Source: Alnus glutinosa (Eukaryota; Streptophyta; Magnoliopsida; Fagales; Betulaceae). From it: DNA of 64,000 bases. Of the stretch, positions 11,793 through 23,431 are shown in pieces. Location of the stretch: positions 1,565,001 through 1,629,000 of the forward strand of contig NC_084891.1 of NCBI RefSeq assembly GCF_958979055.1. The letters run 5' to 3'. A program made the position numbers and the translations under genes. Each line of letters starts with the position of its first letter. Position 1 is the first letter of the stretch. The notes below the pieces were generated by a model. The model made no database searches. It was not told the origin of the DNA and saw nothing but the letters and a program-made list of their open reading frames with translations.

Positions 11793-13483
11793 ACACGCAC
11801 ACACGCACAGACCCAGACCCACTCACGCCCGCATGTACATCCACACAAGCGTGAGAAAGAGAATTTTTTATGTAGAACTTACAGACAATTGTGTACTTTT
11901 GTGTCTGTGAGTCTGCATGCACTTGCATGGGCATGTTGATTGTATCCGTGCTCATGCTTAGTGTTGGAAACTTCATCTCTGTATCTGTCTGTTGTACCAT
12001 GGCTTCTGATGTATTGGTTTCTTTTAGCTGCATGCTGTTACCTCTAATAGCATTCACTGGATAACAATGAATTAGCATGTTATCCACATAATGGTTCCTT
12101 TTAGAGGGATACAGCTGAATGATTTTTTACATTTTTAGATATTCGGATATCTGCTTCACGTTGTCGCAGATTTTAGAAGCCCTTTTCCAAGATTGACTTG
12201 GAATGGTACTATGTTATTTTATTCTGAGTTGCTTGTGGCTTTTCTTCAGAATTTCGATGGCACCATCAGGGACTGTGGAACTATCCTATCCTGACCAGTG
12301 ACTCGTGTTTGCCACACCATGAAAGCAATCTCTGTGGTGATTGCCCATTAGGGGAATCCTCTCATGCGTGATTTGTGGATACTTCAACCTTCTCTATCTT
12401 AACCCACTCGTAATGTGTGATTATCTTAAATAGCTTTTGCATGGGAGTAAACTTGTGTTTCAGATATGATTTGATTATGTTTATGTAAGCATATTCCCAG
12501 CATTATTTTCAATTTTTTTGATAAGCAATTATTTTCTTGTAATCATACTGTGTATTATTTTATTCATACGCACATTAACCAAGTAATTGCCATTTTCCAA
12601 ACCTCCAAAAACCATGTGTTGTTTGCTTCTTATATATATCTTCACATTAATTTACTTTATTTTTCTTTCCTTTCGAATGTCAAAGACAAATAACAGTCCA
12701 AATCTCTCCTTTATGGTTGTCCAGGTCATGGGGGTGCTCGAGCTGCTGAATATGTCAAGCAAAACCTTTTTAGTAATTTGATCAGGCATCCAAAGTTTAT
12801 TTCTGATACCAAATCAGCTATAGGTTTGTCACTTCTTATCCGTACACCATTATGATTTCTTTCTTAATGTTTTGTATTTTGCTTTAAGTCTTAACTTGTT
12901 CTTTCTCTGTGCAGCTGACGCGTACAAAGATACAGACTCGGAGTTTTTGAAATCAGAAAATAGCCAGAACAGAGATGCTGGATCAACTGCTTCCACTGCC
13001 ATCCTAGTTGGTGACCGTTTGCTTGTTGCAAATGTTGGGGATTCCAGAGCAGTTATCTGTAGGGGTGGTAATGGTAAGGCCCATAAGTATTACTTAATTG
13101 TCTACTTAACTTTGACATGGATTTGATATATCCATTGGACAAAACCAATTCAAAAGCTTGGATGTTAAAAGGGATTTTCTTTCCAGTTTTAGTCGCCATT
13201 CTGATGCGCTATCTCTTTCTAGAGTTTTGGATTTTATGTGGCCTTTATCATAAGAAGCACTTGTAGTTGATGGTCCATCTAAAGGGATTTTCTTTCCACT
13301 TTTAGAACTCATTTATTACAATAAAGGCTTTGGAGAAGTTCTATATTTGTCCAACTTTATTCTTTTAGCACATTAGATCGCATGGCTAGGTTTTGTTTCC
13401 TTTTTAATATTGTTGTTGTCATAATGTCATGTAATGGAACATGTTGTAGTAGATACTAGTGTTCCCCTGGTTTTATTAAAATG

Positions 13484-13516
<33 letters not shown>

Positions 13517-13923
13517 CCTCTCCAAATAATCTAATGGTTCCCCCTCAAAAGTTTGTTGTATGATATTGATGCCTCTAGTTGTATGTATATAGAGTTGATT
13601 GTCTACTTGTTGCTGTACTGTTTTATGTTTTTTTCCCTGCCTTTTCTCTTTTATATTCAAAACTCTCATAATGTTTACAATCAAATTCCAAGTAAAAATT
13701 TAGTATTAATAATAATTAGTGGATTATTTTTAATCATTTAGTACTTGTGATTTCAACTTGCTGAAGCATTTTTGACACTTACAATTTGTTACTGTATTCA
13801 CTGTATTGTTGTTTGATACATTTGTATTATTTTACTAGCTTTTTATTCTTCAAAACACTTTGTATCATATCTAACTCTCTACTGGCTAGTTCTGTGTTGT
13901 TAAATCATGTGTTAAACTGTATC

Positions 13924-13965
<42 letters not shown>

Positions 13966-16074
13966 TTTTATTTTCCAGTTTTATCAGCACGGCACTAGGT
14001 AATAATTATATGGGTGTTTGGTTATATATTGGTTTTAAGCTTCCTTGTGATTCAGTTATAGTAATTGGCGGCAATTGGATTTTTTTTCTTAGCTAGGATT
14101 TGCTAATTATGTTTCCTTACCATCCCATTTAGAGCTCATTCTACTGTGCATTCTTTCAAATGGGGAAGCATATATGTTTGAATACTTTATGGAAGGTTTA
14201 GTTTTCAGTGAAATCCCTTGACAGCTATACAAAAGGAAAGAAAGGATAAAGAAAAAAAAATCCCTTCTCATTCCTTTATAGGAATATGCTAATTAGCAAA
14301 CCTTATGATTCAGTTATGCCATTTCTTTATGATTTCAGTTTTGGTTAGTAGGTTGCCATTGCTATTCTGAAATCCCTTTTCCTTTTTATGTCATTTTGAA
14401 CATGCAAGAGTTTTGATGAAAGGTCCTTTTGAGGCTTAGTCTCTCATCATTTTAGGAGGCTTAGTTTGATTTCATTTTTAGGAGTGCTGCTGAAAAATGC
14501 TGCATATCATTTATTGGCAGTTTAATAATGGACAGCAGCTAATCACTCAAAAACATTTTTAAGTTTGTGTCTCTCTGTTGTGAGCGAATTCTGTTGATAA
14601 ATTATTTGGTTCATTATGTATTTGCTTATAACCTTGTATTTCCTGCAGCTATTGCTGTTTCTCGTGATCACAAGCCAGACCAAACTGATGAGCGGCAGCG
14701 GATTGAGGAAGCAGGAGGATTTGTTATGTGGGCTGGTAAGGTCATCACATGTTAATTTTCAAGCTTTCTGGTGATTGAGTGAATTGCTTGTGTTGGTGAC
14801 TAAAAATTATATCAACAGGAACTTGGAGAGTTGGAGGAGTTCTTGCTGTTTCTCGTGCATTTGGTGATAGGCTCTTGAAACAATATGTTGTTGCTGATCC
14901 CGAAATTCAGGTGTCTTAACGTTGACTTTGATGCTTACCTAAATAAAGGTCTTGACTTTTTTTGACATGGTAAATGGTTCAAATGAAAGAAACTTAAGAG
15001 CACGAGATTGGAGTCCTATATTACAAGTCCCTATTTAGGAAAGGAGTCTTCTGATTGATATTGGTAGAATTGGAGTGCATCAAACTTGTTTGCCAGGCCT
15101 CCCATTTTCAGTTTATGAGAATAATTAGCCACTGACATCATTATGGAACTTTCAGGAGGAAAAGATTGACAGCTCCCTTGAGTTTCTTATCCTTGCTAGT
15201 GATGGACTGTGGGATGTTGTCACAAATGAGGTATGCCAGGCTTTCTGATTCTGGGTTTTGTTTTTGTTTTTTTTTTTTGTTTTTGGATAAGTAATCAAAA
15301 TTCATTAAAAGCTCAAAGGTGCAACTCAAGTACACACAATGTATACAAAAGAAATGCCTATCCAAAAGAAAAAGAAAAGAGATCAAGGAAATCGCAAAAA
15401 CTAGAAATATGAAATTGATTATATGCAGCTGTCTTGATGCAGGGTATTAAAGAAAAAAAAAGCCTTTCAATTCACCACCGTCCTCTCGCGGTCTTCAAAG
15501 CTATGGTCATTTGTTTCTTTCCATATACATCACATTATGCAGGATAGAAACATCTTCCACAATGCAGCACTATGAACACTACCAAACTGACCTACTTGGC
15601 ATGACCCAATCTAAACCAAATAGACCAAAAAATAGAATCCCATAAGGTGCTAGCATCCTCACAATGATTCTGGATGCCCTTGCATGTAGTAAAAGCCCAA
15701 AAGTGGATAGTATGTCTTCAGAACACTAAGTATTTTTCTTTTCACTCTACCTCATTAACCTCACGCATACTCACCTGGCATTTGTATCACTTACAGAAAA
15801 AAAAAAATGGGCTATTTGTTGTTTTGAATGGGTGTCAAGTGTTTTCTTGACTTTTTGAATTGGACGTGTGGGTTTTCCCAAGCTTTTAGCTCACTGATTC
15901 TTCCCCTTTTCTCAGGAGGCTGTTGCAATGGTTAAACCACTTCCGGAGCCAGAACAGGCAGCAAAGAGGCTGATGCAGGAAGCATATCAGAGAGGTAGTG
16001 CAGATAATATTACCACTGTTGTTGTCCGTTTCTTGGCTAATCATGGGGGTTCCTCTCACAGCAGCTCTGGGTAA
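9139..16074 (+). CDS. PP2C59: Protein phosphatase 2C, WIN2/PP2C59-like (eight exons)
   Basis: Ser/Thr phosphatase of the PPM family. Coding exons: 9139-9218, 11629-11756, 12725-12823, 12915-13073, 14649-14735, 14819-14910, 15156-15230 and 15916-16074. All junctions are GT-AG and phases agree, giving 292 residues. All core motifs are intact: RSSMED (43-48), FGVFDGHGG with metal-binding D69, [38 protein letters not shown] with D231, and GSADN with D270. The start MGYLNS matches the Arabidopsis WIN2/PP2C59 group; Gly2 with Ser6 suggests N-myristoylation and membrane association. Arabidopsis WIN2 interacts with the bacterial effector HopW1-1 and affects defence; that role here is only inferred. 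The C-terminus ends soon after the catalytic core, about 19 residues shorter than Arabidopsis PP2C59. Intron 1 is 2.4 kb. The closest paralogues PP2C69 and PP2C71 are possible alternative names. Confidence 0.95.
11760..11792 (+). repeat. (CT)n microsatellite at the start of PP2C intron 2
   Basis: The CT run begins four bases after the exon 2 donor at 11757. Further CT runs lie in intron 4 at about 13484-13518 and 13927-13963. Open frames across them are artefacts of the dinucleotide. Confidence 0.8.
15255..15720 (-). mobile_element. LINE (non-LTR retrotransposon) 3' remnant in PP2C intron 7
   Basis: Read on the minus strand, the block ends in TTACTTATCC followed by an A-rich tail, a common end for plant L1-type LINEs. 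Upstream, across frameshifts, it encodes traces such as [18 protein letters not shown], which resemble the C-terminal region of plant LINE ORF2 proteins. It lies wholly within intron 7 in antisense to the host gene. It is 5'-truncated and not functional. Confidence 0.72.
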
Positions 16075-16809
16075 GCACCCTTCCTTAGCTTGGTGTGGAA
16101 GATGGGGTGCAATAAAATCTAGTAGTTCATAGTATAGGAAATCTTAGAATTGTACTGCTTAAGGATAGAGATATAAACAAAGTCATCAGGCTGCTGATGT
16201 GTGTTACACATTATCAGCTTCTAGTATAGAGCTGTATCTGATTGCTTACTTTCTGCTGTGGGTCTTAGAATGTAGCAACAAAATATGCGTGTTTAAATAT
16301 GTAAAGAACCTCGAAATTCCAATATCATTTGCTCTGAGACTCTTTTCATTTGCAATTGGATTTTTGCATGGTAGTTACATTTTTCTTTCTTAATGTAGTC
16401 TACAGTTAGTCAGTTACGGCATCTTCTTTTCTTTTTCTTTTTTTTTTAAAAAAAAATTCTGAATCTTATAACAAGTGTGATAATCATATTTTTCGGATAA
16501 GTACAAAACAGTGATGAGTTGCTTTTCTGAGTGTCATTTTCTTTTTGGGGATAAGTTTTAGTGTCATATTAATATGAGTTGCATGAGATGGAGTTTGGCT
16601 TGCCTCTCTAGTGAAAAAAAAAAATGGTGGAGATGGAATAATTGGGAGAGAACTATAGTGATTTTTTTTTTTTTTTTACTGGAGGTCATCTCCCCTGTTT
16701 ATTTTTTCACCGGAGAATCTCCTGTGAATTTTTCACTGGAGGCAAGCCAAACTCGATGAGATGCTCTCACAAAAGGTAATGATGATAGGAATAGCAACAT
16801 TATTCGGCT
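16075..16809. other. PP2C 3' flank
   Basis: Probable 3' UTR and downstream flank of the phosphatase gene. No other gene is visible. Homopolymer tracts lie at about 16437-16456 and 16663-16678. Confidence 0.45.
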
Positions 16810-16818
16810 GATGTGAGA

Positions 16819-17995
16819 GGATCCGAATCCTCTCCAGTTTACTTGAACTGGAGAGGAGCCGGTTAATGGTGAGGATGCTTTCAAAAGAAATCTTAAGGTT
16901 TTAAATTTGCCACGTAGCAAACAGCTACTTAATGGGACGCAAGCTCATTTGAGTTTAATGAAATATTGAAATGGACGAAAATACCCCTCCCTCTCGTGTC
17001 CACTGTACTCCTTCGGTCTCCATTCCCATCTCCTGGTCTCTAGTGAGATGAACTTGTGAAAATACCCGTCTTGCGAAAATACCCATCCCTTTCTGTGTCC
17101 ACTGTCCATCGACTATCCACCACTCGTTAAAACCCAAGAGCATTCTCAACACCTGTTGTTGTACGAGCCCAGTCACTATCTTGCGCGCGAGCGACAGGTT
17201 GCCGGAGTTCAGATTTGTCCACTTCTTGAGGATGTCGTAGAGACTCATTCGGGTGGTGGACTACAATCACAGAGTTTGGCGGAGATGCCCGAGAACAACG
17301 AGGCCACACCTTATAGCTGGACCAGACGGATGCCGACGGAGAGTAGGCCTGCACGCGCCACCTGAGGCTGTTGGAGTGGGCAAGTGGATGGACCCCAGAG
17401 CGGAGAGTGAGGTGGCATGGATGGCGAGAGCCGGGCGTAGATTTTGGACTGCCAGTTTCGGGATAGGGGCCTGGGTTTCACCCTGGAGCTGCATTCGGAC
17501 CTTGAGTAGGTTAAGTAGGTGGGTAGCACACCCTGCAACAATTGAAGCTATGCCTCTTTCAACAAAACCTTTCAGACCCATCTTGAATTTAAAATGCTTT
17601 TTTTCTCAGGAAACAAACAAAATGAACTTGTTATTCTGAAAGAATGAAATCTGGGTTTAGCTTTTGAGAGGTTTTAATTCTAGAATAGGGAAGAAGCTGG
17701 GTAATTAGATGGAAAGCTTTCAAAGAAAATTACAAGACCATTTGGGGCTGGAGTTCATCTCACCGGAGACCAAGAGATGGGAATGAAGGTCGAAGGCTAC
17801 GAAGGACAGTGGACACAGAAAGGGAGGGGTATTTTTGCCCATTTCAAAATTTATTTCTCTTTCATTAAACTCATTGTCCCCGTTAAGTAGCAGTTTGCTA
17901 CGTGGCAAATTTAAAAGCTTAGATTTCTTTTGAAAGCATCCTCACCATTAACCGGCTCCTCTCCAGTTCAAGTGAACCGGAGAGGATCCGGATCC
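16819..17995. mobile_element. Mutator-like element with long TIRs carrying a gene fragment (Pack-MULE)
   Basis: The 1177-bp element is bounded by terminal inverted repeats of roughly 190 bases (about 16819-17010 and 17804-17995). Both begin GGATCCG(A/G)ATCCTCTCC and remain similar through GGAGAGGAGCCGGTTAATGG and AATTTGCCACGTAGCAAAC. It is flanked by near-identical 9-bp target duplications, GATGTGAGA (16810-16818) and GATGTGACA (17996-18004). Long TIRs plus a 9-bp duplication are the hallmarks of Mutator-like elements. No transposase is present; the centre holds a captured dicarboxylate-carrier fragment. The element is therefore non-autonomous. Confidence 0.92.
17150..17600 (-). pseudogene. 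Captured fragment of a mitochondrial dicarboxylate carrier / uncoupling-protein gene
   Basis: Read on the minus strand from the ATG at 17581, the sequence begins MGLKGFVERGIASIVAG and continues through KVRMQLQGETQ and LRPALA, matching the start of plant mitochondrial dicarboxylate carriers (DIC, also called UCP4-6). It then drifts across frames: VGIRLVQL, a stop, GVASLFSGISA, LRQTL, and then SLYDILKKWTN..SGNLSLARKI. These are successive parts of the first carrier repeat and the following matrix segment, in parental order. At least two frameshifts and an in-frame stop break it. The P-x-D/E-x-x-K/R signature is altered (THLLNLLK instead of the usual THPLDLIK). The fragment lies wholly between the TIRs of the MULE and includes a little sequence upstream of the original ATG. 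It cannot encode a carrier; a chimeric or antisense transcript is possible but unproven. Confidence 0.88.
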
Positions 17996-18004
17996 GATGT
18001 GACA

Positions 18005-19010
18005 TGGGTTAGAAGCCTTTTGAGTTATTATTATTATTGTTATTATTATTTTATTTAACAATGACTGATCTAAGAAACTAAGAGTTACTATCCCGTATCA
18101 TGTCTTCATAGTGTGATTGTGGTGTGAAGAATATCATTTTTTTTTTATTAATATTGAGGGAAAAAAAAAAAAAAAAAAAAAAGAAGCAAAACTATTCTTT
18201 TGTGCATATTTTTTTGGGATAATTGCACCACTGATCCTTGAGGTTGGCTTAAATTACGAATCACTTTATGTGGTACAAAAAGTTCATGGGAGGTCCTTGT
18301 GGTAAACTATAATTATGAATCACTCATTGAACCAATTTTCTATCCATCAAGTTAACAGAATTTGATAGTTTGTCAATTCATATAAATAGTGAAACAACCT
18401 CTAAATATCATTTATATTGTAATTTACTAACGGACTCTGTTAATTTGGTGGACAAAAAACAAGTTTAGGACTATGAAAAGTTCATCAGTTAACGGATGTA
18501 AACTGCTAGCAATTTTCTTAGTAAAAACCCTGTTAAAAAAAAAAAAAATCACGTGGTTGTGGCTTCCCCACCCCCCCCCCCCCCCCCCCCCCCCCGAGCC
18601 ATCCCCATCCCCCACATTTTTCTTCCTAAATTTTGTCTAAGACGAGGAATCGAAACAGAGTAAGAAACACAAAGAAAGAAAGAAAAATAGAGAGGAAGTG
18701 AGAGAGAGTGGGAGGGCAAGTGAGTCAAACATAGCGAGCATTGGACTATGAAAAGGGAAATTTCGAGGACAGAGAGACGCGATGGATATATAGAATGGTC
18801 ATCCCGACTCATCCTCCTAGGCTACTCACTTGGAACTAGAACTCAAGGATGACGTGTGAACTTGTCCAAAAATGGAGGGATTAATCAAATCAAATTCATC
18901 AACGCGACAGTATAAAAGCTTTTTTTTTTTTTTTTTTGATATTTTAGGTGAACGAATCGGTGTGTGATGACGGCAAAACCGCGTTTTTGAGGTGCGAAAA
19001 TGGCGAAGAA

Positions 19011-19050
<40 letters not shown>

Positions 19051-19427
19051 GTTAGTACATCTTTATAAATAATAATAATAAAAAAGAAAAAAAAAATCAA
19101 AAGTGTCAGCAAGCAAATAGAAGGAGAAGAAATGAAGGCCTACCTTGAGCATCGAAATAACGGCACGATCTCGCGTGCGCGAACCGGAAGAATGGAATCT
19201 TTGATTGTTTGACAGTAACATTGGATAGTCCCTGCATGTATAACTTCACCACCAAGCCTTACATTTAGAAGCTCCGACTCGGTTGCCTACTCGGCGGCGG
19301 AATCATAGGAGAGCAAGTCGAACTCGACTTATCAACGAGAGGAAAAATGTCGGGAGAGGAAGAGGTGGAGAAAAGTGAGAGGTTTGCGTGTGAGAGGGAT
19401 TGGGTAACGGTTGGCCACGGGGAGGAG
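18005..19427. other. Intergenic DNA with a partial MITE and homopolymers
   Basis: No gene is supported. It contains a half-copy of a MULE-type MITE (18216-18475), a C-run at about 18569-18595, A-runs at about 18161-18182 and 19013-19044, and purine-rich DNA at 19330-19500. Open frames of up to 87 codons here are composed of homopolymer residues. Confidence 0.45.
18216..18475. mobile_element. Truncated copy of the GGGATAATTG MITE family
   Basis: It begins GGGATAATTGCACCACTGAT and shares blocks (AATCACTTTATGTGGTAC, TCTGTTAATTTGGTGGACA) with the complete element at 58365-58701. The right terminal repeat is missing. Confidence 0.7.
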
Positions 19428-19589
19428 GTGAGAGAGACGCGGGGCAGATAGGGCGAGGAGGAGGGAGAAAGCAGGGCGGAGCAGGAGGGTATCAGAAGAT
19501 GATTCCCAATTTTGGACGTTCTTGTAAAAAAAAAAAAAAAAAATTGTTATAAAAAGTAAAATTTTTAGTTGAAACTAGATTTATTTTTT

Positions 19590-20328
19590 TAATTAAAAAT
19601 GGCAGATCTAGCACCTAGGCTAACAAATAGTCCAGTAAATTTCAAGCATCATAGAGGCAAACTGTAAAAAGAACACTAAAAAATGAAATAAAGCACCTTA
19701 AAATAGAAGTACAAATTGAGACCGGTGTCGGGTGGCGCCGTCGCCAACGACGGCGCGTGTACTGGAGACCTCCTCAGCAGCAGAAATCCGCCAGAAGACC
19801 TCGGATCCATCGAAAAACCCCTACCTCGCCCAGGAAGACAAGCCGTGACCCACACGCGCTAGGCCAAGGAGAGACTTCCTTGGCGCGTGTAGGCCACGCG
19901 TTGAGCATGAAGGACAGACACAGCTGTGGCTGGAGGCTGCTAGACCGGAAGAAGCCGACGACCACTGTGGTCTTGGAAGAATCAGCCGAAGTGAACAGAT
20001 TTAACATCAAAGAAAGAAACCCAAACAAAGAAAATCAGGTCAGAGCCTTTGCCGAAAAAACACACCAGAAAGTCGTTTTCCAACCCAAATCCCGTTTAGT
20101 CTTCTGTCGGGGAACAGCAACCACTACCGAATCTAATCCGGGAGAACAAAAAACTTCAAAACCCTACCCCCCCCCCCCTCCCCCAAAGAACAAAACTCTC
20201 AAAAGACTCTCTCTCTAGGGCCGGTTGAGAGAGAGTTCGTTAATGCATGCAATTAAAAAATTAAATTTTCTTTTAGTGACAAGTGTCTAAAATTTGAGAA
20301 CGAAGGAAAAGAAAAAAACACACACACA

Positions 20329-20393
<65 letters not shown>

Positions 20394-20396
20394 AGA
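19590..20396. mobile_element. Insertion in duplication copy 1, unclassified
   Basis: The flanks AACTAGATTTATTTT and GAGAGATGACTCAG are adjacent in copy 2 (near 29221), so about 0.8 kb was inserted here, or lost from copy 2. It contains a GC-richer stretch with a 153-codon open frame (19757-20218) of no recognised family, a pyrimidine tract, and a (TA)n run at about 20333-20390. It may be part of a retroelement leader, but no protein motif supports that. Confidence 0.5.
20333..20390. repeat. (TA)n microsatellite
   Basis: About 29 TA units. The corresponding position in the second duplication copy lacks it. Other TA runs lie at about 22940-22960, 23277-23330, 29333-29356 and 44992-45022. Confidence 0.9.
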
Positions 20397-21435
20397 GAGA
20401 TGACTCAGATCAATGAAGCCATTTTCGGCAAGGCATGCAATTTGCCATTACGCACGACGAGCAAACCATATGTTTTTATCTTCATCGTCCTCCATAAATA
20501 ATATATATATATATATACATACACACACCATAAAATAAAAATGACAAATACGAGGAAAGAATAAAACAGCCATCTCCTTCTTAAAAAACACAGAGAGTAG
20601 CTATGGCGGCCTCTGATGGACAGGAGGGTCTGTCTGTGTCTCCATAGATGCTTGAGCTTTGCCCTTTATATATATAGTCATATAGAGGGAGGGAAGTGTC
20701 TTCTTTTTCTTTGTTTATGATTGTATATAGCTGGATACACGTGTGCCTTGCCCACCAAGCCATGAATATTCAAAGACAATGACCAATGTTATTATTATAT
20801 TGTTTGTCTGCCTTGCCTACCGAGCCATGAGAAATTCAACGAGAATGAAAACAAATGGTTTAGCATTTATTTGATTCTTCTTTCTTATTCTTTTCTTAGT
20901 TCTATGTGTTAGAATATGAGAGTTTTCTATTCTTCTATACTACATTTTTATTTTATAACTATTTTATAATTATAAAATATTAATGTGACAATTTCAATTA
21001 ATTTATAATTTTTTTCTATTCTTTTAGCAACTATTTATTAAATGACCGTCGAGACTACCACATCAACTTTGTGAAATATAAATAAGTTTCTAGCATTACT
21101 CTATTTATATGAAGATTAATTTGTTTTTCTAATCAAACCATTTACCATAGTTGTGTATCATAATCAAATCTTTTATTACTTTTCTTTCATTCTATCCACT
21201 TAATTATTTTCTCCCATTTCACATTTCATCACAAAAGTTTGTCCTTTTCTTAAACAAAATTTATATATTAAAGAAAAAGGAGCACAGTCTTTAGCGGAAA
21301 GAATAACTTAAATAAAAAATAAAAAAGATTAAAAGAGCCTAGCTAGCTACCAGAAGACAAAGTTCTCGTGGGTTCTCTCTCCTCGAATTCGACCTACTCT
21401 ACGAGAAATTAATTTTCTCACGTCTTGCTCTCCAA

Positions 21436-22637
21436 CAGGGCCTGCTCTTCCACTCGGCGGATTAGGCGACTGCCTAAGCTCCCAAGTAAAAGAAGGCCCC
21501 ATAACATAAGTTTGTGAGAAAAAAAAAATAATAAAAAAATTAAATAAGGCCACTAAGGCCCCATCCTGAATTCTTGATAAAAAAAAAAAACAAAAACAAA
21601 AAACGAATAAAGTCCCATAAATAAATTTGTAGAAAGAAAAAATAAATAAAAAATTAAGGCCTCTACAACGATTTTGACAAAGTAAGTGTTCATTATCTTA
21701 CTTAGAGACTCTTAAACTTCCATAGAAAAATCAATAGTTAGGGGCTTAAGATCACAACATTAATACCAAAAAACCCAAAAAGAAAAGAAGAAAGAAAAAA
21801 AAGAGTTAATTATCTCTCTCACAAAAAATCAATTCCCTAGGAACACAACAATTCCAAAAATCAAAAAATAAAATAGTCTATTATCATACAGAAAGGCTCT
21901 AGAACTCCGGCATTTAAGAACAAACAGTCATGCGACTCATGCCAAGAAAGACATTTTACTTTAAAAAAAAAACACACATACACAGAGACAAAAATCTTAT
22001 TCTCTAAACAATCTTCATAAAAGTACCAAAATCACTCTCTAAAATGCTCTACAATCCTCCGGCATACAAGTCTTGGATAAGAATCTACAACGCACTAGAA
22101 CACCCTTGTTGACGATCCTTTACTCCAACAGCATCTAGGGTTCCTCGAACAATGTGATATCTCACACCGGGTAAATCCTTAACCCTTCCCCTTCTTACTA
22201 AGACTACATAATGTTCTTGTAAATTATGGCCAATACTAGGTATATAAGCAGTGATTTCAAATCCAGAGGTTAAGCGTGCCAGAACAGGTAGGATGCCCAA
22301 GACCATCACTAGGACCTCATAGCTTGGCCATCAACCAACCAGGTCTCGTGTCCAGCTTTTGCCTCTCCCTCCGGTAATCTCTCACAACGACCATCAGCCT
22401 AGATTTGCTTCGGTATTCTTTTTGGTGTGCACCGCACCAGAGTTTTTTTTGCTTCAGTTTTTTTTTGTTTTTTTGTTTTTTTGTTTTTTTTTGTTTTTTT
22501 TTAATAGTCTAGTACTAACCTTGAAGGCAGCACCGACACCAAGAGATAAAACCAGACTGCAAGAGCCCATATGTGTGGCTGTTGAATACTTTTTTTCATT
22601 TTTCATTTTTATTTTTTTCATGTTTCGTTTATTTTGT

Positions 22638-22670
<33 letters not shown>

Positions 22671-23270
22671 TTTTTTTTTATTTGGTTGTGTTTCGGTCAT
22701 TGGGAATCTGGGATGAAAATTTGGACTTGACTTTTTTTAATTTTATTTTTCTCTGTTATTTCAGGTTTTATTTTTGTCAAAACAAAAACCAAGTACTATT
22801 TATAAGACAAAAACAAAAACTTAAGCTGATCAATTGTGTTGTGCCTCTCTCAATGCAAGATAAGTTTGAAGAAATTTTCAATCAACAGGAAATACTATAA
22901 ATTTATTTTGAATAATAAAATTGTTTAACAAAAAATAATATATATATATATATATATATATTTCGGTCTTTGCTTTTGTAGGTTCAGAGAATTAGATGAT
23001 CTTAACATAAAGTGAAGTTGGAAAATATCTTTGATAAATCAGATTCTATTGTTCTTTTATTTTAAATTTATATCATGGATAATGTTTCTTTTATTTACAA
23101 ATAATATTTGTTATAAATGTTTGCTAGAAATATGCCTTTGAATATATAAAAAACTGCAAAAACAATAGAAGAATAAACAAATTAACTGAAACTCAAAATA
23201 AATTATATAGATTTGATATTGACAATATAATATTGAATCTCAATAGCTATAAAAATAATTTTTAAATAAA

Positions 23271-23334
<64 letters not shown>

Positions 23335-23386
23335 GCCTTATTTAAAATTATCGCCTAAGGCCTCAAAATATATAAAGCCGGCCCTG
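21436..23386. mobile_element. Non-autonomous hAT element with perfect 8-bp target duplication
   Basis: The 1951-bp insert starts CAGGGCC and ends GGCCCTG, the typical imperfect short TIRs of hAT elements. It is flanked by perfect 8-bp duplications CTCTCCAA (21428-21435 and 23387-23394). The second copy of the tandem duplication has the same flanks with one CTCTCCAA (30703-30710) and no insert, which is an unoccupied site. No transposase frame is seen. The interior holds AT-rich filler, T-runs, a (TA)n tract at 23277-23330, subterminal AAGGCC(C) motifs near both ends, and a plastid rps12 fragment at 22064-22275. Confidence 0.93.
22064..22275 (-). pseudogene. rps12: Plastid rps12 exon 2 fragment (nuclear plastid DNA) inside the hAT element
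   Basis: On the minus strand the reading [20 protein letters not shown] ... [20 protein letters not shown] ... KDRQQG matches chloroplast ribosomal protein S12 exon 2. It runs past the exon end into GTGCGTTGTAGATTCTTATC, the start of the plastid group II intron, so the source was plastid DNA and not spliced RNA. Changes from the plastid consensus as I know it include YIPG to YIPS, EHS to EHY and VRGG to VRRG; two of the three are G-to-A type. The N-terminal half (exon 1, trans-spliced in plastids) and exon 3 are absent. Homology stops abruptly at both ends inside the transposon. It is non-functional. Passage through mitochondrial DNA is possible. Confidence 0.93.
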
Positions 23387-23431
23387 CTCTCCAAGCAAGG
23401 CGGCTGTGCTCGAGAAGGAGGGAAATTCTCT

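Noticed and set aside
11609..12087. Open frames around PP2C exon 2
   Set aside because: They are exon 2 read through into the CT-rich intron, or antisense to it; the spliced model explains the region.
17253..17639. Plus-strand 128-codon frame in the MULE
   Set aside because: It is antisense to the captured carrier fragment, which explains the sequence better.
19757..20218. 153-codon frame in a GC-richer insert
   Set aside because: No family match or domain. It lies in an insertion absent from the duplicate copy and includes a poly-Pro C-run; it is reported only as part of that insertion.
22085..22309. A functional nuclear rps12 gene
   Set aside because: Only exon 2 is present, it runs into the plastid intron, and there is no transit peptide or exon 1/3. 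It is an inserted plastid fragment.
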